In this document: positions 10,440 through 21,420 of the stretch, one piece after another
Layout of the letters: each line of letters begins with the position of its first letter
Position numbering within the stretch: the stretch's first letter is position 1
Origin: Diphasiastrum complanatum
Taxonomy: Eukaryota > Streptophyta > Lycopodiopsida > Lycopodiales > Lycopodiaceae
Direction of reading: 5' to 3'
DNA: 64,000 nt
Assembly (NCBI GenBank): GCA_029204225.1
Contig: CM055094.1
Location: 17,922,808 to 17,986,807 of the forward strand
Position numbers and translations under genes: made by a program
The notes under the pieces: model-generated
Seen by the model: only the letters and a program-made list of their open reading frames with translations
The model's database searches: none
What the model was told of the DNA's origin: nothing

Positions 10440-11976
10440 GCGGGTCTTTGATATGCATAATATGTCTTTTGATATTGAGAGGTTTGGATCAGAACATAAA
10501 TCCTATTTTCCAGTGTTGTATAAAGAGTATTAGGATAGTCTGAATCAGTCTATGTTGATAATGGATAATCTACGATTCATCCATTTCCATGACCTAGTAC
10601 TTGCCCAACCATCTTCAAAGCAAAGCCACAACCAACGATTCATGAAAATCGTGAGTGATTTTAAACGTGTGGTCCATTGTGACCAGCACAATCGATCATG
10701 TCGTTTTTTGCAGGAAGGCATGGGCTTTGTGTTTTATCTTTCTGCTCTTATTCCTGATGAGGCAAGAACTTCGGGGCTTAGCATTGAGGGTGCCTCATCA
10801 TCAACTGATTCTGTGATATCAGAGTCAGCTATTATTGATGACGCCTTGGGTGCTAACAAGTAGACAAGATTGGCATCAATGTACGACCCAGCCGAGTCTC
10901 ATGCATTGTCCATTTCTTCCTTACCTGACGTGAATCCATATGACAAAACCAAGACTCTCCTCGATTTGCCAATGTATTACATGAATAGTGTCGCATACCT
11001 CTCACTGAATGATGTTGGAGATGTTCTTGATCTAAGAGAGGACAAAATATTATAAATTTTGTCTAATTTCATCAAAGAATTCGGGGACTTCATAGATCTC
11101 GACGGTGATGATGATCTACATGCTTCTATTGATTACAAAGACAGAGATGAATGGATGGATGGGACTGAAGCACAGCAGTCAATCATGTCTGAAAGTAGGG
11201 CATGCTAGGCAAAATTTGCCCGGTGAGGAGGAATTTCTGAAAATCCAGAGCATATATGTGTCACAGTCTTTGGAAACTAGTCCATCCAGTGCTTCGACGA
11301 CCATTGTTGCTGGTCATGATCTACATACTGTTGCACTTATTGAAGCTGATGAGCGTAATCTAGAAGGTAAATCTGGTTTTATCTTAATGAGTTTTTTATT
11401 CAAATATAGTTATTTTGTTTTTCAAGACATGTGACCTTTGCTCATATTTTACAGGCTACTGTTGAGGTGGATGCCTTTGCAACAAGGCAGAGATATTTGA
11501 GGGAAGGCCAGGGATCATGACAAAGGGATTCATCCTTGTCCAATTATTTGAAGTGCTTTGTAAATAAAGAGATTTGCATTCATCATAGCAAATTTTCTTC
11601 AGATGTTGCGACAATAATAATGGCAATTAAAGCGTTATCCTATTTCTCGAACGAGCATAAATACCCTCCGAATACATATAAAATTATTTTTGTGAAGAGA
11701 GACATTGCCATAAAAGTATTTGGCTATGTAGCTGAGGAAGTTTCAAAAAGGTCTTCCTCCTTAGCTGTTTTCTCTGGATACATTGACTTGAGAAAAAGAA
11801 GATCGATTGATTTTCTAGATCCATATGATAGAAAAAAAAAATTTCATGACCACACAGCAAAGCTGATCATTAAAGACAAAGAGAAACAACGATTTTGCCT
11901 TGCATTGTACTACACACGATGCGATATAATACATATACTTTTTTCATCTGATATCATGAAAATTACTATGGGTTGA
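10440..11976 (+). pseudogene. Decayed unknown gene of the DNA transposon (gene C)
   Basis: Open segments 10552-10863 and 10870-11055 follow in one frame broken by stops. Short acidic pieces (DLDGDDDLHASIDYKD near 11100) follow, and a lysine-rich segment at 11536-11976 begins SNYLKCFVNKEICIHH and contains YKIIFVKRDIAIKVFGYVAEEV. The acidic Ser-rich middle and basic end suggest a nuclear protein, but I recognise no family. Several in-frame stops near 10535, 10861 and 11053 and a gap at about 11200-11450 argue for decay or unresolved introns. It converges on the transposase candidate. Confidence 0.35.
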
Positions 11977-12080
11977 GTCTTGCATCAATATTATTCTTTC
12001 TGAATTTCTGATAATTTGTTGATCTAGTTTTATATCGGATTTGAATATGCCTGTAGAACCATTGAAATAGCTGGATGACG

Positions 12081-14674
12081 TAACTATTTTTTTTGAGATG
12101 TTCCATCGTGTTGTGTATTTTGATAAAATGCTGCTATGGCTTGCCAATGCAATTTCTCCATTCCTTGTGATGACCAAATACTTAGACTGTCGTAAGCTTT
12201 TGCAAAAAATGATGCATGATGTCGTAAAATGTGTTGCAATATCAGAGATACAAATATTGTCATATTAATCATTTTAAATTTAGCATATGTGCAATGAGAT
12301 TATAAATCGAAGAGTTAGTTACATTGAAAAGAGATTTACCATATAATGCGTAATATGATCTTCACCCCAGGCGTCTTTAACTGCATCCACAAACTCAATT
12401 GTTGATTTCTCAATTAGTAGGATATCAGTATCAGATAGTTTATCTTTAGCAATTTGACCATGTCCTCAAGCTTCGTCCAGACTTCAACTTTTTTAATCCT
12501 CGTTGTTCTTTTTTCTTTAAAATCCTTTGTGGCATTGAGTACATCTATCCAGATTGAGTACTATATTTTAGTTGGTTTTCCGGAATGATTTGATAAGAAA
12601 CGACGAGCTTTGGATCCTCGTATACTTGGTTTGCATGGGATATTTCCCGTTTTCCTTGAAAGCTTCTCGTCCTTTTGTATTTTAACGTGTCCTTTATGAA
12701 GTCCCGCTTTTGATAAAACTTTCTTCCAATCGAGCTATTGCCTTTTTGGCTAATGACTTTGGCTTAGTATTCCAAGCAAACGAAATATGAAGGTATATCA
12801 ATTTTTCGATAATTCTAACCTCTCCATGTAGTGTACAAATGTGAACATTTTTAAGCGAAATCAGTAATACTGGTTTCCAGGTCGGATCTTCTATATCCCT
12901 TGAAACTCTCGTGCTCCTCGACATGTCATGTGTATTTTTCATGCAATAGAGGCATGGATGTTTTGAATTTGCTCCATGTGAGACGTTGAACATGCACTTC
13001 AACGACTTCAGGTCTCCAGCCAAATGCCATTCCACCTTAAAATCACCCATTCCAGGAACTTTGAGTGGTGTGTCGCTTATATGATTCTTAATTATCTCTG
13101 GATACTCTGTTTTATTAAAAATCCAAAATAGAATGTCATGATATTCTTTTTAAACCTGTTTGAAACACAAAATCATGAACTATTTTAGGAGAATTGAACT
13201 CAGAACAATAATAACAAAACAATATTAGCTTAAAACACAAAACCATTAATTCTCGAGAAGAATTAGTTGCTAGTACTCAATAGAATAGATTTAAACCTGG
13301 AAAGCTACCAACCACCAAATATTACTTTTCGGACTACACACTGAAATCAAGACTCTCCGAGTTTATCGTATTGCTTAATGCTCCATTCATAATTGTAACA
13401 CTAACCCTTTCCAGCTTTTGTCCCTTTATTACTTCTGATTCATCTAACTTGAGAACTAATATCAATTTTTCAACACTTTCATTTGTGATTCCATAAAACT
13501 TTACAATAAATCTCAGTAAATGATTCAGATCTACAAACATATTGTTGGTAGAATCATATGACAAAGTGCCATGTTTTGAGTTATAAATTTCATTTATATG
13601 GTAAGGAATACCAATGATGTTTTGCAACCCCCTGTTTAACACATCCCTCTCTAATTTGATTTAAAAGGGCCAGGGAATAGGAAATTTTCTTATATGTACT
13701 TGTCCAAATGTCTCTTTGATAATTTTAAACATTGTGTCATATGCATCCCTGCTAATACCAGAATAATCACATGCTCCTTGTATCAATTTTCGGTCAATGA
13801 TCTTGCCGACTTCGCCCATAAGGGCCTCTGCAATCTTGGACTTGATTCGAGAATATCGTTGATTTCCAAGCAGACTCATTGTTGACTTGGCTGTAAGTAC
13901 TGCACTCAAAGACTTTCCAATCATGTCCTTGTCTTTCAGATTTTCATTGGTGACTAAAGCTGGTCTGCAAAAGAAAAATAAGATTTAGAAAAAAAATAAT
14001 TCACAACCATTGAGTTCTAGATGAAACAAAACACATGAATAGTTTAAAGCATAATCTTACTTGAAAGCATATATTCTTTTTTTTCCATTGACCCCCACTT
14101 GTTGAAAGCTCATCAATACTTTTTAAAATAACTCTTTTTCGCTTATTGTTCAATATTTTCTTCCGTAATGTGTTTACTTCTACATTTATTTGACAATATG
14201 AGGTACGCAATGGTTGTACAATCAGTTTCATATTGTCAGTTTCTTGGTTAAGGTTTAATATAATATCTTGCAAACTAGAATTATCTATCTTCAATATTCC
14301 ATTCTCTTCTTTTGTTTGCAAAAAAATAGTTTCTTTTTCTCGGTAGTCAGTAAGCAAACCATTCAACATATTTTCCAAACAATGGATTTTTTTCATTGAA
14401 TCACTAATGCCATAACTTTTCAATCTTTCACAATAACCCAATAGACCATTGTGTCCTTCACACAAAAATAGTATGAGTTGTGTGACCAATCTAAAATTTG
14501 GATGTTGCATTGATCTTGGATCAATTGGATAGAAACTTCCATCAACCCATATATCACAATGTTTCCTATCTTATGTCCTCTGGTGAGCTGGTAAGGTGGA
14601 TCCTTTCAGATTTTTTCTCGACAGTGGAGCATATTCTGTGGGAAGATCAATATGGAGATGATATTTGGACATCT
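12081..14674 (-). pseudogene. Transposase candidate of the DNA transposon (gene B)
   Basis: Minus-strand pieces in order: 14674-14061 (start MSKYHLHIDLPTEY; IWVDGSFYPIDPRSMQ; a coiled-coil-like ENML..LQTKEENG..LNLNQETDNM region), 13964-13334 (PALVTNENLKDKD; SIDELSTSGG lies before it), about 13158-12694, about 12470-12345 and 12195-12081. The third piece has HLAGDLKSLKCMF then SKHPCLYC (about 13015-12945) and later CTLHGEVRIIEKL. The last ends EKLHWQAIAAFYQNTQHDG. A GD-L/Y-K/E segment, an HPCLYC zinc pair, a LHxxxRIxEKL helix and a terminal E...H...T..G motif recur in transposase-like proteins of other eukaryotes, so Asp of GDLK and the late Glu are plausible DDE residues. Disruptions: in-frame TAA at 13661, a stop before DRKHCDIW, an A-run slip near 14085. 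Confidence 0.5.
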
Positions 14675-14679
14675 TAATA

Positions 14680-15323
14680 ATTGATAGATTAATCTAGTAG
14701 AAAACCAACCTGTTATATATCTTGTAAGCTATTAAAACTCGTCTTAACTAAAAAAAATAAATTAATTGAAAAAGTTTGAAATGACCTTGGCGCTCTTTTT
14801 GATCCATTGTTTCTTGCTTTATATGCAAAATCAATGCTTCGTAGTTATGAGCAAAATAAGCAAAATATTTTTTCAATAGATGTGTGTTGAAATTGCAAAT
14901 TTTTGAATTGCAAAAGCTTGAAATAACCTTGCCGTTCCATTTGATCCAACACACTTCGTATTTTCAGAATTGCAAACATTTAGATTCACGTTCGCGCTCA
15001 TTGTGATCCAAAATATTCAAAGTTTCTTGCCATGATTTTTAGATCGATAACACTGTTTTCCATTGACATGAATGCTTTGAGTAGATGGAAAGAAAACTTT
15101 GATGTGCAATACGATTTGCATTTACATGAGAAGTTATTTTAGTTAATGGTAGAAAATAGAATCTTGAAGTATGGACCCCACGCGTTGCGGCTACCCAACT
15201 TCTAGTTAACTACATACATTACTAGTGAGGTCAAGTCATCGGAGTTGTGCGGGCAGACCAAAAACTCGGTCAGAGTTTTAAAATCTGACAATTTTCTCTC
15301 TCTTACGTGGCATTTCTTAGACA
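14680..15323. other. Non-coding right end of the DNA transposon
   Basis: This is the promoter-side region of the transposase candidate, between its first visible ATG (about 14674) and the right inverted repeat. It is AT-rich with several ATTGAAAAAG/TTGCAAA-type stretches. I see no coding sequence. It likely holds subterminal sequence and the promoter of gene B. Confidence 0.4.
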
Positions 15324-15349
15324 GCCCTTTTGGTGCTCAAAACTCCTCT
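15324..15349 (-). repeat. Right terminal inverted repeat of the DNA transposon
   Basis: The reverse complement of the left repeat (7354-7379). The copia coding sequence resumes at 15354 with ..CAATGCCTTGTACTCGG, as in the uninterrupted copy near 20796. Confidence 0.8.
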
Positions 15350-15353
15350 GATG

Positions 15354-16900
15354 CAATGCCTTGTACTCGGCTTCACAAGAAGATAGTGAGATAGTATCTT
15401 GCTTTTTGGAAAGCCAAGATATTACTCCTCCACAAAGAAATGTTGCAAATGCACAAATGGACTTCCTATCCTTCTTGTCACCTGCAAAATTTGAATCCGA
15501 GTAGGCTCTCAAGTGCAAATTAGATCCTTCATAAAGTATGCCAAAAAATCTAGTACTAGAAACATATCTAAGTTCTCTCTTGGCACTTTTCCAATGATGA
15601 ACTAAAGGAGCTTGCATACTTTGACTCAACTTGCTTACACAAAAACTTAAGTCAGGTCTAGTGATGGTTAAATAGATTAGAGAGCCTATAAGCTTCCTAA
15701 AGAGGGTGATGTCCTCAAAGGATGCTTCATCACCTTCATTAGGTGCTTTCACAACATGCTCCATAGGGGTGTCAATCCCCTTACAATCTTTCATCCCAAA
15801 CCTTTCAGGAATGGAAGTAGCATACTTAGATTGACTTATGAAAGTACAATTGCTACTTCTAGACACTTCTATTCCAAGTATAAACTCTAGGAGGCCTAGA
15901 TCTACCATCTTGAACTCACTAGATAAATCAACTTTTACTTTGCTTATGCCTTCATCATCACTTCTTGTCATAATGATGTCATCAACATAAAGCACCAAAA
16001 TGATGATCTTTTTTTCATTACATTTGAAACATAAAGAAGGACCATAAGCCTTAGTACAAAGCCAAGGGAATAGAGAAAATCATGCAACCTAGAGTACCAA
16101 GCTCTAGGTGCTTGCTTCAAGCCATATAGGCTCTTCCTTAAGTAGCACACTTTTTGCTCCTCACCAACCTTGATGAAGCCCTCGGGTTGCATCATGTAGA
16201 TTTCCTCTTCTAAGAAGCCATTCAATAAAGCATTTGTCACATCCATTTGGTAGAGATCTCACTTGAACAAAGTAGCAATGCAAATGATTAATCTAATAAT
16301 TACAAGCTTAGCTACAGGTGCAAATGTTCTTCATAATCCAATCCGTTTATTTGAAGAAATCCCTTAGCAACAAGCCTAGCCTTATACTTACTAATAGATC
16401 CATCTTGATTGTACTTTATTCTATAAATCCACTTACATGCAAGTGGTTTCTTCCCTCTTGGAAGATTTACAAGATTTCAAGTATGATTTTCTTCTAATGC
16501 ATCATACTCTACTTGCATTGCAACTCTCCAAACTTTAGATCTATATGCTTCTTCAAAAGATGATGGTTCTTCAAGCAATGTAGCTATGAAAGAGTAAGAG
16601 GTAGAAGATGTAGAGTCTTCATTTTGCTTTCCTTGTCCACATAGGTGAGCATTGAGGGCTCGGCCTTGCCTCTTGATGATCTTCTCGGCTCTCTTTGACT
16701 AGGATCCTTGTCTCCATCCTCGGATTTGTCAAGATCTTCCTCGGGTTTGTCAAGATCCTCCTCGAGTTTGTGAAGATCCTCAATGCACAATGGGTTAGAT
16801 CCATTAGACAAGCTCTTAACAAATTGTGACTCATCAAAAAGTACATCCTTGCTTACCTTTACTTTCTTGGTTATAGGATCATATATCCTATAGCCCTTGC
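15354..16900 (-). pseudogene. RT, linker and first RNase H part of element Y
   Basis: From 16811 downward: an acidic linker with three DKPEEDLDK-like repeats, then RRSSRGKAEPSMLTY, the RT N-terminal region (decayed, about 16570-16250), MDVTNALLNGFLEEEIYM and [17 protein letters not shown] (16246-16060). The frame then shifts to the catalytic box MVLYVDDIIMT (about 15998) and runs through GLLEFILGIEVS, IGSLIYLTITRPDLSF and the RNase H start (YSDSNFAGDKKDRKS, SLSSCEAEYKAL) to the transposon junction. One frameshift near 16010 and decay near 16300-16560 inactivate it. Confidence 0.88.
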
Positions 16901-17720
16901 TATTCTCTCCATAGCCAACAAAAATCCCTTTGAAGGAGGTAGTATCTTCCTTCCTTCAATGTCTCCAAAGGGATGTGGACATAACAAATACATCCAAAGA
17001 CCTTAAAGTCTTTTACATTGGGTTTACGAACCAAACAAAGCTTGATAAGGTGAGATCCCATCAATAGCACTACTAGGAAGTCTATTACACAAGTAATCAG
17101 CACATGTTATAGCTTCTCCCAAAATGAGATGGGAAGTGATGCATCAAGTATTAAAGACTTTGCACACTCACATAGACTCCTAATTTTCCTCTCGGCCACC
17201 CCATTTTGTTGGGGGGGTGTAGGAACAAGTGTATTGCAATTTAATGCCATTGATCTCACAAAAGTCTTTCATTTTATTGGAGGTGTACTCTCCTCCATTA
17301 TCACATCTTAGTGCTTTGATGGAAGTACTAAGTTGCTTCTCAACTAGAGACTTAAACTTAATGAAAGCTTCATAATTAAGACTTTTCTTTGATAGTAACT
17401 CAATCCATGTGAATCTAGTACAATCATCTATAAAATTTACATACATCAAGGCACCTCCATTACTTGCATGTAAAAACCTATGTACATCAGAATGTATGAG
17501 ATCCAAGGGAGAGGGAGATCTTGATGAAGATCTCTTGTAAGAAGATTTGTGTGAGAGTTTGCAAGGCCACATGCCTCACACATCTTTCCACACTTCTTGA
17601 AAGCTCTTGGTAGGCCGAGAGCTAGTTCCTTCCTTGCCATTGACTCCATAGATTAAAGATTAGGATGGCCTAATCTCTTATGCCAAAGCTCCACTTGACA
17701 TAGCTCCTCCCTAGCCAAGT
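16901..17720 (-). pseudogene. Integrase of element Y
   Basis: Frames 17649-17446, 17572-17180 and 17103-16900 carry integrase motifs: CGKMCEACGLANSH (zinc-binding), Asp in LIHSDVHRF, Asp in RCDNGGEYTSNK, and a region corresponding to NGVAERKN that is damaged (TPPTKWGGREEN), so the catalytic Glu context is frameshifted at a run of G near 17211-17218. The downstream part KVFGCICYVHIPLETLK follows. At least two frameshifts make it non-functional. Confidence 0.85.
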
Positions 17721-18990
17721 TCACACTTTCATTTGAGATAGCTCCTCCCTAGCCAAGTTCACACTTTCATTTTCAACATTAGCATCCAACTTGAAAAGTC
17801 TACCTTGCTTAATGCCACTAGCTATGCACTTATCATTTTTCAAGATGGAACAAACTCCATTCTTGAAATGTACATCTATTCCATTGTCCATTAATTGTCC
17901 TACACTAAGCAAGTTTCTTGAAATGATAGGAACATACAAAACAGTATCTAAATCTATCCTTTTAGATGTGCCTAAGCAAAGAGGAATAGATACTATGCCA
18001 TCTATCTTGCATGCTTGATCACTAGCAGTGTATATTGACTTCTTAGAGTCATTACAAGATAGAAATAATGCTTGTTAAAAGACATGTGGGAACTAGCCCC
18101 ACTATCTATCCACCATGTGTCTTGACTTGAAGTTGGTGTAGATGCAACCATTAAGGATGTGTTGAATCCATCCTCATCTTCTTCCTCTTGAGCAATGTTC
18201 CCTTGATCTCCATGGCTTATTGATTCTTCTTCAAGTAGCATTCCGAGGCAAAGTGTCCTTTCTTCCCACAAAAGAAACACTTGAGCTTTGCCTTGTTCTT
18301 CACCTTGCCTTTGGAAGTAGATCCTCCATTCTTCATCTCGGCCTCCTTGCCTTGATTCTTCTTGAATGAACGTTGTTTCTTCTTGCCTTTGGATGTAAAT
18401 TTTGCTTTCTCCTCTCCTCCATTAAGTGACATGCCATCCATTCTTGTCTTGAGGTGTATAAGTCTACTCTCCTCGGCCACGAGAACATTATGCAACTTTT
18501 CAATGGATGGAAGAGTGTCTTGAATAGCAAATGATTGGACCAAAACTCATCACCTAGGCCATTCAAAATGATTTGTACTAGCTCTTGATCTTGGATCTTC
18601 TCTCCTATTGCACTTAATTCCTTGTTAAGAGATTTGATCCTAAGGACATACTCTTGTCCACTCTCTCCACTTCCTTTCATGCTTTGGAAAACTTGATTTC
18701 TTACCATGAGTATTGGATTCATAGATACTCTTTAATGAATCCCAAGCCTCATTGGATGAGGCACAAGAAGACATCTCCTTCAAGAGGTCATTGCATACAT
18801 TCAACTTTATGCAATGTAGAGCTAATCTTACTCTCTTCTTGTATTTGGTTTGTTCTTGGGGAGCTTGAGGCTCTTCCTCAACTCCTACAACTATGTCAAA
18901 GAGATTATGGATCACTAGGAGTGATTCCATCCTCACTTTCCAAGTGAAATAATTTGTGGAAGTGAGTCTCTCACTTGATTCCAACAAAAG
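17721..18990 (-). pseudogene. Gag and protease of element Y
   Basis: Gag starts near 18987 (SSERLTSTNYFTWKVRMESL), typical of the copia gag N-terminus, and continues through a frame change near 18700 to a zinc knuckle CFFCGKKGHFASEC (about 18285-18245). Protease follows with WWIDSGASSHMSF (about 18120-18080) in an intact DSG form, then VPIISRNLLSVGQLMDNG leading to integrase. A 36-bp direct duplication lies at about 17700-17772 (GATAGCTCCTCCCTAGCC repeated). Gag is related to 51036-51509. Frameshifts near 18330-18690 and 18000 disable it. Confidence 0.87.
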
Positions 18991-19586
18991 AACCCATGGA
19001 TGACATTGTAGAATGAATGCTCTACAAAAGTCACAAAGATTTCTAAATTTTTAAAGATCTATGAAAGGCCTAAAGCTTACAAAATTGCCTATAGCCTTGT
19101 CTCTATCAAACTAGCACACAAGCTTGAATGATACACAAATATCTTGCCAAAAATTCCTAGCTTTCACTCTCACAAAATTTTTCTGCTTTACACTTTTCTT
19201 AGAGATTTCACTTCAACTAAGGATCTGAAAAAATCAGCCTCTAAGGTCTGATCATAGACTTCAAAGGAAATGCTTCAATGATCCAAAACTCTATTTGGTC
19301 ATAGGCATTAGCTAGATTGAATCTAGATCAATACTATGCTTCAAAACGCACTAGAAATGAACTAGAATTGTGATTTTAGGACCCACAAACATAAAGTAAG
19401 AAGAAATGAAAGTTGTTGTACGGTTTCACACATGTGAAAGGTACATACACAGCCTCCAAGTCGGTTTGATCCAAATGAACACAAGCTATCACTCTAGATG
19501 AACCCGCCCTCACTAGTATTGGCCAAAACAAATTTTGTCAATGATCTTTGCAAGTTTTATGACTCAAATGATCACTCTCTTACTTA
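18991..19586 (-). other. Untranslated leader of element Y
   Basis: The region between the primer site and gag, about 600 bases, has no open frame of note. It includes one CACACATGTG palindrome variant near 19428. In an active element it would carry dimerisation and packaging signals; none can be identified by eye. Confidence 0.5.
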
Positions 19587-19598
19587 GCTCTGATACCA
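19587..19598 (-). promoter_or_regulatory. Primer-binding site (initiator tRNA-Met type) of element Y
   Basis: On the minus strand TGGTATCAGAGC immediately follows the LTR end. This is the standard plant copia primer site complementary to the 3' end of initiator tRNA-Met. Confidence 0.95.
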
Positions 19599-20453
19599 TG
19601 ATAAAATTTCAATTTTTAGGACAATAGTGATTGTACTTAACAATCATAGAGAGTTATTGGTTGCTTAATCAATGGATCTATCAAGTTCCACACATTAGAT
19701 CTTGATCCACTATACTTGGATTTAAGCAAGAGCAATGGATCAAAACATCATAAATTAGTGAAGGCAACCCCACACGTGTGGAGTACTGTCCACAGTACGG
19801 CCTACACCTGAAACAACAAGTACAATAGTTCTAGATAGCAATCATTCATAGAAATCACAAGACAAATGACTAGAAATCTCACAAAAGTTTAGAATGCAAA
19901 AGTCTCATCAATCTTCTTAGAAAAATGATGATCCTTTTATGGATCAAGTACATCCACGAGTCTGGTATAGTCCAATAGGTCTCCACACGTGTGAAGAGTG
20001 CCACATCACTCAGATCTATCCATTTGATCCATCCTTGATCCTTATCCAAAGTTGACCTTCTAGAATATGGCTAAAATCCAAAAAGCTAGTCTCCTAGAAT
20101 ATAGGAATATTCCCTACAAAATAGGATCTAAGGAAAATGGTCAACTCTTATCCTCTAGAAATCTATACACACGTGTGAACATCCACCTACCATGTGGGAG
20201 CATTTACTCATGCACATGCAAGGAAAAGCTAATTTCTAGGTGACTAGTCAACTTGACTAAAAACTAGTCATATCATGTTCACACTAACTAGATTGATACA
20301 AAATCAATTCATATATATACAAGTATGAAAAGTACTTCCTTTCACATATGGGAACAGGCTCCACACATGTGAAATCAGATCATCAACATTGTTCTAATGT
20401 TTGGTCATTATTTACAATAATTAATGTCAAGTGAGAAATGACAAATTTCAACA
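19599..20453 (-). mobile_element. Shared LTR: 5' LTR of element Y and 3' LTR of the adjoining copy
   Basis: It is 855 bp, minus-strand ends TGTTGAAATTTGTC...GAAATTTTATCA. On one side lies a primer site, on the other a polypurine tract with RNase H, so the same LTR ends one element and begins the next. It contains CACACGTGTG at 19771, 19984 and 20168 and a CACACATGTG variant at 20362; a TATATATA box near 20320 fits an LTR promoter on the minus strand. Confidence 0.93.
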
Positions 20454-20465
20454 CTCCTCACTTCT
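20454..20465 (-). promoter_or_regulatory. Polypurine tract of the second Y copy
   Basis: The minus-strand AGAAGTGAGGAG lies directly before the LTR start, same as at 7012-7022. Confidence 0.8.
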
Positions 20466-21420
20466 AACTTGGCAAATCTAATGTACATCTATCTACAATT
20501 CCAATAGCATATCTTAACTTGAAAAATGGATCTTTGGACAATGGCTTGGTTAAGATATCAGCTATGCATTCGGATGATGGTACATGATGTAGTTGCACCT
20601 CCTTGGATTGTACCTTCTCCTCACAAAGTGGTGAGCTATCTCAATATGCTTTGTTCTAGCATAGAAGATAGGATTTGAAGCAATTTGTTGAGAAGCTTGA
20701 TTGTCATAAAATATGTAAGGGATCTCCTCGGCCTCTAGCACATGTAGCTCCATCAGGAGTCTTCTTAGCCATAGGAGCTCTTTGGTTGTTGAAGTCAATG
20801 CCTTGTACTCGGCTTCACAAGAAGATAGTGAGATAGTATCTTGCTTTTTGGAAAGCCAAGATATTACTCCTCCACAAAGAAATGTTGCAAATGCACTAAT
20901 GGACTTCCTATCCTTCTTGTCACCTGCAAAATCTGAATCCGAGTAGGCTCTCAAGTGCAAATTAGATCCTTCATAAAGTATGCCAAAAAATCTAGTACTA
21001 GAAACATATCTAAGTACTCTCTTGGCACTTTTCCAATGATGAACTAAAGGAGCTTGCATACTTTGACTCAACTTGCTTACACAAAAACTTAAGTCAGGTC
21101 TAGTGATGGTTAAATAGATTAGAGAGCCTATAAACTTCCTAAAGAGGGTGATGTCCTCAAAGGATGCTTCATCACCTTCATTAGTTGCTTTCACAACATG
21201 CTCCATAGGGGTGTCAATCCCCTTACAATCTTTCATACCAAATCTTTCAAGAATGGAAGTAGCATACTTAGATTGACTTATGAAAGTACAATTGCTACTT
21301 CTAGACACTTCTATCCCAAGTATAAACTTTAGGAAGCCTAGATCTACCATCTTGAACTCACTAGATAAATCAACTTTTACTTTGCTTATGCCTTCATCAT
21401 CATTTCCTGTCATAACCATT
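20466..21420 (-). pseudogene. Second Y copy: RT C-terminus and RNase H
   Basis: The minus frame 21419-20562 is open for 285 codons: GISKVKVDLSSEFKMVDLGF, ATSILERFGMKDCKG, TRPDLSFCVSKLSQ, YSDSDFAGDKKDRKS, SLSSCEAEYKALTSTTKEL, then KHIEIAHHFVR before a frameshift near 20620. It is the uninterrupted equivalent of 7022-7349 plus 15354-15998 and identifies the empty site of the DNA transposon. Upstream, just after the expected YVDD position, the sequence changes to a different copia family (21421). Confidence 0.9.

Larger units (their letters stand above)
7350..15353. mobile_element. ~8.0-kb DNA transposon with terminal inverted repeats, superfamily not identified
   Basis: The insertion interrupts the RNase H coding sequence of element Y; the empty-site version is at about 20785-20815. 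Its ends form inverted repeats: AGAGGAGTTTTGARCACC followed by AAAAGGGC, at 7354-7379 and in reverse complement at 15324-15349. Adding the outer CATY extends them to 7350 and 15353. No long target-site duplication is obvious; flanks match the empty site up to a shared C or a few mismatched bases. Inside are four genes in two convergent pairs: 7769-8933 (+), 9427-10345 (-), 10440-11976 (+), 12081-14674 (-). It differs in content from the copia sequence around it. Confidence 0.8.
6165..20453 (-). mobile_element. Copia element Y with two LTRs, split by a DNA transposon
   Basis: This is an LTR-bounded minus-strand copia element: 5' LTR 19599-20453, primer site 19587-19598, gag about 18990-18217, protease, integrase, RT to 15354, then an ~8-kb insertion (7350-15353), then the RNase H end 7346-7022 and the 3' LTR 7011-6165. 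The two pol halves flanking the insertion are rejoined by comparison with the uninterrupted copy at 20562-21419. The element sits inside the integrase of the older element at 3315-6164. Confidence 0.85.
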
